Shown: positions 56,281 to 64,000 of the stretch, in pieces
Position numbering within the stretch: position 1 is the stretch's first letter
Layout of the letters: the number at the start of each line of letters is the position of its first letter
NCBI GenBank assembly: GCA_037367405.1
Contig: JAZKJV010008259.1
Location: 248,001-312,000 of the forward strand
Source: Ottelia alismoides
Taxonomy: Eukaryota; Streptophyta; Magnoliopsida; Alismatales; Hydrocharitaceae
Length of the DNA: 64,000 nt
Direction of reading: 5' to 3'
Notes under the pieces: model-generated
What the model saw: the letters and a program-made list of their open reading frames with translations, nothing else
What the model was told of the DNA's origin: nothing
Database searches by the model: none
Program-made: the position numbers and the translations under genes

Positions 56281-57900
56281 TGGGACTACCCCCTAAACAA
56301 GGTAGGTGACAATATCAACATACCAAGGGAGTGAATCCATAGCCAAAATCGACTCGTCGGGAAATGTTTTTGTGATGGGTGCATTGTTCAATGGAGGATC
56401 TTGTTGCTCTATTGTGGAGAGATTATTTGATACCACATTCTAAAATCCAGTCTTGTCCTTGATTTCCAAATCGAATTAAGGTCCATCTAATCAGCCTGGG
56501 TTTGGCATCCTTCTTCTGCTGTAAATATAAGATAGTAGAGTGGTCAGTGAATATAGTAACTTTCAATCCAAGCAAATAAGATATGAACTTCTCCAAGGTG
56601 AATACCAAAGCTAGCAACTCTTTCTCTGTCACCATATAATTTATCTGAGCTTCATCTAATGTTTTACTGGCATAATGAATGGCATAGGGCACCTTGTCTT
56701 TCCCCTGTCCTAACACAACCCCAACTGCAAAGTCTGACGCATCCATCATGATCTCAAAGGGAAGAGACCAATCTGGTGGCTATAGGACTGGAGATTTAGT
56801 GACAAGCTCCTTCAACTGATTGAATGAAAGGAGAACTAGCTGATCAACATTGAACTCAGTCTCCTTACATAGACTTTCTGTAAGAGGTTAGGCAATGCAG
56901 TTGAAATCACGGATGAACCTTCTGTAGAACCCCACATGCCCCAGGAATGACCTCACATTCTTTACTGTCTGAGGTGGTTCAAGATTGGCTATCATATCCA
57001 CCTTTGCCGGATCGACTTCCATGCCACGTTTTGAAACAACGTGACCGAGCACAATTCCTTCTGTGACCAAAAAGTGGCTCTTTTACCATGATAGCACTAG
57101 ATTGACTTCTCAGCATTTCTGAAGTACTCTGTCCAGGTGCTCAAGACAAGAATCGAAACTGTCACCATAGACGGAGAAGTCATCCATAAATACCTCAAGA
57201 AAACTGCCTACCATCTCGACTAAGACTGTAAGCATGCATCTCTGGAACGTCGCTGGTGCATTGCATAATCCAAAGGGCATTCTCCTGAAAGAATATGTGT
57301 CGAACGGGCACGTGAAGTCTTCTCTTCATCCTCAATGGCAATTGCCACTTGGTTGTACCTGGAGTACCCACCCATAAAGCATAAGAACTCCTTTCCAGCT
57401 AGTCTTTTCAAAACCTGATCAATGAATGTCAAGGGGAAGTGGTCCTTCTTCGTTGCTGCATTAAGACGACGTTAGTCAACACACACCCGCCAGGATGTCG
57501 GTATCCGAGTGGATATCTCCTCTCCTCTGTCATTTGTAACCACGGTAAGCCCTGACTTCTTTGGAACTACATGCAAGGGGCTCACCCATTCTGAATCGAA
57601 GATGGGATAAATGAAGCCTGCGTCACACCATTTTGTGATTTATTTCATGACGATGTCCCTAAGATTAAGATCCAGTCTTCTTTAAAATTTGCGGGACGAC
57701 CTGACATCTTCTTCCAAGTAGATATGGTGTGAACACAATGTAGGATTTATCTTGCGGAGATCTAATACATGCCAACCAAGCACCTTGTGGTTTTTCTCTA
57801 TAACCTCGAGAAGTCGAGATTCTTGCTTTGAGGTAAGCCTGATGCTGATGATGACCGGATACATGTTTTATGCACCCACAAGGAATGACCGGATACATGT
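56281..57900 (-). pseudogene. Element G reverse transcriptase and RNase H (Athila-like)
   Basis: Minus-strand reading, in broken frames: SKQESRLLEVIEKNHKVLGW, NPTLCSHHIYLEED, a WVSPLHVVPKKSG-type stretch near 57580, FIDQVLKRLAGKEF, then FMDDFSVYGD near 57175-57200 with the catalytic DD. Next come VLGHVVSKRGMEVDPAKV and FLGHVGFYRRFIRDF, and the RNase H segment [45 protein letters not shown] and [20 protein letters not shown]. Stops and frameshifts, including a 34-bp tandem duplication at 57851-57918, inactivate it. The reading stops at DIVTYLV just before LTR H, so integrase is missing. Confidence 0.9.
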
Positions 57901-57901
57901 T

Positions 57902-58820
57902 TTATGCACCCACAAGGAAAGCATAGTTCAGGTCTGCTGGAAGTGGCTTGAGTTTCGATTCTGATATAGCCAACTTATCAGTCACTTTGGAAACTACATT
58001 GGTGTGTGGATGTGTAGCCTGGACTTCTGCAGAGTTGCTGACCTCAATGCTCTGTTGAGATCTTGAAAATGTGTCGAACGGTTCTGCACTAGGCTCATCG
58101 TTTTCGGGCTGGAGTGAGTCGTTGGGGTCGAAAAGATGTATCAGCATATTGGAATCTGTCTCCCAGTTATCATCAGAGCTTGTGCCGACTGTGCTTTCCA
58201 AATCCTCCTTCAGGGAGAGGATTTCCTGTGTCCACGTATCATTCAAAGAATGTGATGTGTCTCTGATTTCTGCAATGAAGTCATAGTCTGCTTCAAGCGA
58301 TGTTGCATTTCCCTCATCAGTCACGATCTTGGGCTCACTGACCATGTCTATGGTGATTCTTTTGTTACCCGAGCTAAATGTAATCTTGCCAGACCCGTAA
58401 TCAACCATGGCTTCTAAGGTGCGCAGGAATGGCTGATCAAGGATGATAGGAGTCTGGAGTAAGAGTGCAGGAGAGTCCATATCAAGGACTGCAAAATCAA
58501 CTGGGAACAACATTTCCCGCATCTTTAGCACAACGTCTTCCAAAAGACCTCTAGGTCATTTGATGGATGGGTTAGCAAACTGAAGGATCATCCGTGTATG
58601 CTTGAGCGGACCTAGCCCAATGTATTGCAGTAATTATGAGGGTAGAAGGTTGATGGAAGAATCTCTATCAAGCAAAGTGCTCTCGAAGAATTAATAAAAA
58701 AATCCTGCAACTGATAAGAGGTGCTCCTTTGTTTGCTTCTTCTGTGGGAGGTTGTTGATGGCTGTTACAGTGTCCATGGTGAGAACGTTCTTCTCAACCT
58801 ATCTGTGTTTGTTCTTTCAT
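57902..58820 (-). pseudogene. Element G protease and acidic spacer
   Basis: LLDRDSSINLLPS at the active site shows D-R-D in place of D-x-G, followed by ILQFANPSIK and an in-frame stop. Then PVDFAVLDMDSP, TPIILDQPFLRTLEAMVDYG and an acidic spacer ending SKLKPLPADLNYAFL, the usual lead into RT. Strand and order agree with RT downstream. Broken by stops, so no active product. Confidence 0.8.
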
Positions 58821-60271
58821 GTTAGCTGACTCTTGATTGTACATGCCTCTTTCAAACCTTTCTTTACAGATGGGATGTACTCCATGGCCTTCATTAGAGG
58901 AATCTCAGCAGTCAAGTCATTAATGATACCCACAACTCCAGGATCAGATAATGCACTTTTTCTTTTTGCATTTTTTGGATTTTCTATTGCATCAGGAAAA
59001 GGAATATGTATAATGCTAGAATCCGAAACAGAGTTCTTATTTACAAAAAAATTATCGTCCACAAAATGTTGTACACCTGGGTCACAAAAAGGAATACAAT
59101 ATGGAAGCTGAGCTGCTGGTGGACGGGAAAAAAGTGGGGCCTCCGTTCCATCGGCTGACGTGGGATCGTCTGTAGCTGGCGGCTCCTCCAAGACTGGCAC
59201 AACTTTATTTGGCGGTGACCTTCTTTTTGTTCTTTTTGCTTTTGTTGATTTTTTTGTTATTTTTGATGATGGTGGCTAGTGGCGGTTGGAATGGCTCCTC
59301 CTTCTTCTTCTTCTTCCTCATCTGTCCCTGTAGCTGGCATGGTTGATGCAAAAGATGACGATTCACTTGATGATTTTATTGTCCCCCTTGTTGATGGCAA
59401 GAGAAGGCAAGGCCCTATCACTCCTGAGAGTGACAGCAATAGATAAAAATATAGCACAATCATCTGACTCTACATACATAGATGGGACATCACATTCTAC
59501 CAGCTCCTTTCTTTTGAAGTTTATGATGTTGGCTTCGACCTGCGCTGGAATGGTGGTTTTTGTGGCGGTCAGGTCGTCTAACTTTCTTGTCACATCTGTT
59601 AGCCCTTTAACAAGCTGGGCCAAGCAATCCTAGGTCGGGTTCACAAGATTTGCCTCAGAAGGTTCAACGTACAGACCATGTTGTTGCTGTATATTCGCGG
59701 ACTAAGGCGAAGACTGATGGTGGTGCTGTGGTGGTGGAGGAAGTTGATACTGATGGTAGGAGGGAGGAGGATACTGCTGATACTGTGGTGGTGGGGCAGC
59801 CGCATACTAGTGATATGGCTATAGCTGTCGGAACTGCGACTGTTGGTAATGATGATTCTGCCTCCATTGGTTGGCATACTGGGGAGGCTGGTGATACTAT
59901 GGCGGAGGTTGAGAGGACTGGCCAAATCGGCCATTCTGTGATTGGTGGTACTGTATGTTGGCTTATTGCTGGCCCTGAGGGTATCCGGTAGGACAGGCCG
60001 GCCGAGCATCATTGCTCCAAACCCCATTGACTTCTTAGATCATGGGTGGTGGAGGGAAAGCTGGATCTGATGATGGAAGGAAGTCTGGCTGATAGACAAC
60101 CATCTGCTGCTGCGGGTGGTCCTGATCATGCGCTTGCACATAGCATACGTGATGGACTGTCGGTGGCTGCTGACTCGGCTGAGACTGATGTGGCGTTGAT
60201 GGACCATCTTTCTTCTCAACTAGATCATCTGGAGATGGTTTTGTCGATTGGACAGAACTAATGGTGCCCAC
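58821..60271 (-). pseudogene. Element G gag C-terminal part and gag-protease linker
   Basis: The Q/P-rich segment TPHQSQPSQQPPTVHHVCYVQ is equivalent to the PIYHVHHVQEQPRLEQQQP part of element B gag. Several short broken frames lead to ALSDPGVVGIINDLTAEIPL and MEYIPSVKKGLKEA, equivalent to the KLPLIKAIDHFPDLKRFVKS-type start of element A ORF2. The N-terminal gag core and the PBS are absent. The frame begins abruptly at the boundary with LTR I. Confidence 0.6.
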
Positions 60272-62821
60272 TGACGAGTCGCTAAATACGATATTTAATT
60301 TGGGTACACTGTAGTACGTATACTTAGCGAATCGATCAAAACCGAGACAAGATCTCAGTGAAGAGGGCTCGGTTTTAATTTATATCCCGGGCAAGTCAGA
60401 GGTCGAACACTGGGAGGCAAAGGAACAACTTGAGATCAATTCAAAACTTTAGATGTAGATTTTCAGTGCGAATATTTTATTATTTTTTTGATGCAAAAAC
60501 AAATGCAAATGCGGTTGAATTAATACACTAAGAAAGCATACAACTTATTCAAATTAATTTGAATAGAAAATAAGTCCAATTTAGACAAGTTATATTTTTC
60601 CTAAAATTCTAATCCAATGATGAGTGCAAGGCACTTTTTTTGGAATTTTATGGTTTAAAATGCAACAATTAAAAATGCACACTTTTATGGGTATTTTCGT
60701 AATTTTTCATAGAGACAGCAAGCAAAAATTATGAAAAATTTACTGGACTACAGTAATATTTTTGGAATTTTTTGACAAAATATGAAGTTTTTATGATTTT
60801 TTGGTGAAAATAGAGTGACAGTGAGTAATTAATTCCTAATTAATCCACAATTGAAAATTAATCAGAGAGTGAATTATCTCAAAAGATATTTATACAAACA
60901 ATACAAGAGAGCTAAAATTTCGCAAAAAGGATGTATGTGGATTTAATTAAAAATCAAATACGAAAATCACTCCACAGTTTATTTTAGGCAAAGCACAACT
61001 CCACTTTGGATGAAGTTTGGACAGTAATTAAAGCTCACTTCAAGATATCATCTAAATTTTTGTGGAATTTTTAGAGCACCTATGTGTCAGATATGGATTT
61101 AATTGCACAGATTGGATAAAGTATGCAAATTTCAGATAAACAATTTTAATTAATTACCCAAATATCAGAAAAATATAAATAAATATCCAAGTTGTAGATA
61201 ATTAGTTGCTCTACATAATGGCATTTTTCGTTGAATAAAATGGTGCTGACAGATGTCCAAATTAATAAGGAAATACAGGGGTCTTTGTGTAAATTTTGAA
61301 AGCAAAATAAACAAACAATTATATACATGGACCTATTTGTAATTACAAGAACATGATGGGAAATATGTGCAATTTTTACATAATAAATAAAATAAAATAA
61401 TGATCTTTCCTTCTTCTTCCTTGGTTCGCAGGTGGAACCCAACAAGGGGGGGGTCGGCGGTGGCGGAAGAGGGCAGCGTCGACGCGGCCGCGCACGGCCG
61501 TGAGGAGGGCGGAGCACCGCATCGTCGGGAGGGGCGGCGAGGTGGAGAGCTGCTGGTTGAGGACCGCCAATGCGGCGATTGGAGCTGCTGGAAGGGCAAC
61601 AACGTCGAAGGAAAAGGGGGGATGGCTGGCGGAGGGGACGGTGCTGGCGATTGCGCTGCTCGTGGCCGCGGCGGCGGTGGGCGGCTCGTCGCTGCAGCAC
61701 GGCGGAGCTGCACACGGCTGAGGATGGGGGGCGACGGGCGGCGCCGCAGCCCGTGGATGGAGGGGGCAGCGGCGACCTGCTGCCCTGTTTATTTTTTTAA
61801 ATTTTTAAATTTTTTATTTACTTTCTGTTGTTATACTATTTTTTTGTTGTTTTAGATTTTTATTTTTTTTACATTTTCTTTAAACAGGGAGTAAATAATG
61901 TGGAAAAAAACGATATAATGATGGTGGTGAAAATTTTGCAAAGGTACAAATGATGACAAGATGAAAATACTCACGAGAGCACGGTCTTCGCTCAAATCAT
62001 CGGCGAGCGATGAGCTCGAGCAACGCACGGTTGCGGCTGCTATGTTGGCCAAAAATCCAACGGATCTCATCGGAGAGAGGGTTGTTGTCGCTCGACCACA
62101 GTTGCATCGCTATCACCGATTCAACTCTGGGAACTAGGCTCTCCTCACATAAAGATGGATCAAGTGCAAATTGGGGAGGATGGGATGTATATAAAGAGGA
62201 TGAAATGAAAGGTTATTAAAGTGGCGGGAGGTTATATTATTAATGGAGTTGAATGAGAGGTTTAAAAAATGGTGGGGTTGAATGGAGGTTGGTGGTAGAA
62301 TGGAGTTGAATGGTGGTTACTGTAGAGAATGAAAAATAAATAAAAGAAAATAAAATGAAATAAAGTAGGCTACTTTAAATACAACGAAAAATATAAAGAA
62401 GTAAAAATAGTGAAGAATTTACAAAGGAATACATACAACATGTACATTTTTTGTTTGATGTTCTAATATGTATTTTTTTATCTTGTTAATAAGAGATATT
62501 TACAACGGAAAAAATACAATAGAATACTATAACCAAAATACAACACAACCATAATTTTTTTTATATTTTTAGTAATTAAGAAAAGAAGAAAAAAATGAAG
62601 AAAGAATGAATATATACACATGATATACAATGTACATCTAGGTCCCAAAATCCAACTTTTGCAAATGTGCTCCGATTTTAATGAAACCACTTATGTTGGA
62701 TAGATAATTTTATAACTTGAACTTAAAAAGTGAGTTGGTGAATTTGGAGTTCATACGGAGCGGGAATTTGGCCTGGAAGTTGGATTTACGGCTTTTCTCT
62801 TTGGAATCAAGGAGCATTTAT
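60272..62821 (-). mobile_element. LTR I, Athila-like LTR (minus), 5' truncated
   Basis: Its 3' terminus GACTCGTCA (minus strand) is at 60272. It is closest to the solo LTR at 33504-36384, sharing U5 words and the leader GAGGAGAGCCTAGTTCCCAGAG, with a GC-rich leader at 61430-61790 and a TATA at 62189. It is cut at 62821, about 320 bp from its start, by LTR-C copy 5. Its 3' end abuts gag coding DNA with no PBS, so it is likely an independent insertion into element G. Confidence 0.75.
62189..62197 (-). promoter_or_regulatory. TATA box of LTR I
   Basis: CTTTATATA on the minus strand, in the position equivalent to 34427 of the solo LTR. Confidence 0.45.
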
Positions 62822-64000
62822 TGAAGGATATGGTATAATCCTCAAGCGCATCACGGAAGCATGATCGTCGTATCGAATACGATGCAGAACGACTAGTCGT
62901 ACTAGTGTTCTGTGCAGCGGAATTTAAAAAATTTTCATGCGATGAAACCACATGATCTAAGAACGATTCTCAGATCGTTTCATCTAGAACCGCAACAAGT
63001 ATAAAGGAATACCTATTGAAGCGTCGTTGGTCGAGTCTTTAAGAAAAGAGACCTCCTGTCTCAAGTCTGATCGTCGGAGAGGTCGCTTGCGAGCGCGGGG
63101 ATGAACCGCGTGATCCTCGCAATCCAACAAGTCGATCCAAGCACAGTGAACTCCTGATCTCGTCGTACGAGATCGAACGTCCTCTTTGTGAGTGTAGCAC
63201 TCCAAGAAGACGGAGAACCAAAGAACGTCGAAGCAGTGGTGCGGTGGCGAAGGCGACGACAAGTCTCTCCTCTAGGGTTTGGTGGATGGCCACCAAGAAG
63301 AGGGAGAGAGAGTTGATGTGTGAGAAGAATGAGACAGAGAGAGAATTGGCTCCAAAATAGCATAGCCCTAGAGAGCATAGCATGCCTCTCTATTTATAGG
63401 GTTTTGGGGTCCATGGATCTCAATCCATGGGACATATAAAACCAATGGATGAGATTGATTTATATTCAATCCAATGGTCAAGATTGTTGTTGGTAAAAAC
63501 CAACAAATTATGATTTAATTTAGATCAAAATATATTTGACAACATCAAATATAAATCAATCCTAAATTACATCAACCAAATAAGGAGAGAATAAACATGG
63601 TGATTACATCTCCCATGTATAACAAGGTGGACGGCCACCCATTCCAAGTAGGACTTGGTTGCCGTCCAATTTATTCCATATGGAGGCAATCTCATGAGAT
63701 TTCATGAGATTGCATATTTCCATGGAATTATCCATTATTATTTCCAATAACTTTTGTTGTGATTTATTCTTCAAAAATAATTCATAATTAATTTTGAGAA
63801 TATTGCAATCTTGCCATTAAAAAATTGTGAATCATATTCACATCCCAAAACAAAATATAATTTACATTTTCAACTAATTACACAATGTGTATCCAATACA
63901 CATTAATAATTAATCAACAAATATAAATTATAATTAGCTCTCTCTAATGTATTATAAATCACATTTATAATATATTATGAATAATTGGATATTGCTATCC
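62822..64000 (-). mobile_element. LTR-C copy 5 (minus), runs off the window
   Basis: The 3' terminus TGAAGGATATGG (plus strand) is at 62822, with the ACTAGTCGTACTAGT dyad near 62890, leader hairpin at 63156-63174, TATA CTATTTATAG at 63390 and dyad at 63411-63430. Its leader is the closest match to copy 3. The plus-strand neighbours on the left are LTR I, which it interrupts. Confidence 0.85.

Noticed and set aside
60250..60271. Minus-strand TGGGCACCATTAG next to LTR I as a primer binding site
   Set aside because: It does not match the tRNA-Asp type used by element A, and it is read as gag coding sequence in frame with what follows.
54153..62821. Calling 54153-62821 a single complete LTR element with matching LTRs
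   Set aside because: The two LTRs are of different subfamilies, both are truncated, and neither PBS nor PPT lies at the inner borders.

Overview
This window is plant nuclear DNA from a repeat-rich angiosperm genome; the species cannot be told from the sequence. Almost everything that can be recognised is LTR retrotransposon, much of it nested, with a few MITE-like inverted repeats, microsatellites and one broken LINE-type RNase H domain. I found no intact host gene, rRNA or tRNA gene, and no CRISPR array. All boundaries were read by eye.

Two LTR superfamilies dominate. (1) Athila-like Ty3/gypsy LTRs of about 2.9-3.3 kb. The five intact 5' termini share a hairpin, TGATGAATC, a 3-nt loop, then GATTCATCA. 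(2) A Ty1/copia LTR of about 2.1-2.4 kb, here called LTR-C (TGTTRG...TCCTKCA), present six times in both orientations.

Layout: 1-882, LTR-C (-). 883-5047, a block holding microsatellite, MITE and a diverged Athila-like LTR. 5048-7385, a 5'-truncated Athila-like LTR. 7386-9553, AT-rich with no gene seen. 9554-12000, old LTR-C (-). 12009-12323, a small secreted-peptide-like ORF. 12364-12993, two palindromic MITEs with microsatellite ends. 13192-14005, a purine-rich tract and a degenerate tandem repeat. 15405-15483 plus 27972-28390, a LINE-type RNase H pseudogene split by element A. 15484-27966, element A, a complete Athila-like element with 3.33-kb LTRs, TGGAT target duplication, tRNA-Asp-type PBS, three ORFs and no RT or integrase. 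28400-31000, AT-rich with only fragments. 31003-31958, a TIR element followed by about 700 bp of CA repeat. 31959-36982, LTR-C (-) split by a solo Athila-like LTR (33504-36384). 36983-41162, a second copy of the 883-5107 block. 41163-44666, 3' part of a copia element plus LTR-C (+). 44670-52386, element B, an RT-less Athila-like element missing its 5' LTR. 52387-54152, LTR-C (+) fragment. 54153-56280, Athila-like LTR 'H' (-). 56281-60271, element G (-), a decayed gag-protease-RT-RNase H fragment. 60272-62821, Athila-like LTR 'I' (-). 62822-64000, LTR-C (-).

Element A is the most interesting object. It is a complete insertion that cannot supply its own RT or integrase, yet it keeps long ORFs. 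The first and second ORFs are joined by a U-UUA-AAA slippery site followed by a 9-bp stem. A single in-frame TAG separates the second and third. Four hairpin plus polypurine modules, about 105-115 bp apart, lie upstream of the true PPT. Element B carries the same kind of 3' untranslated repeat pair, which suggests that a family of RT-less Athila-like elements is mobilised in trans.
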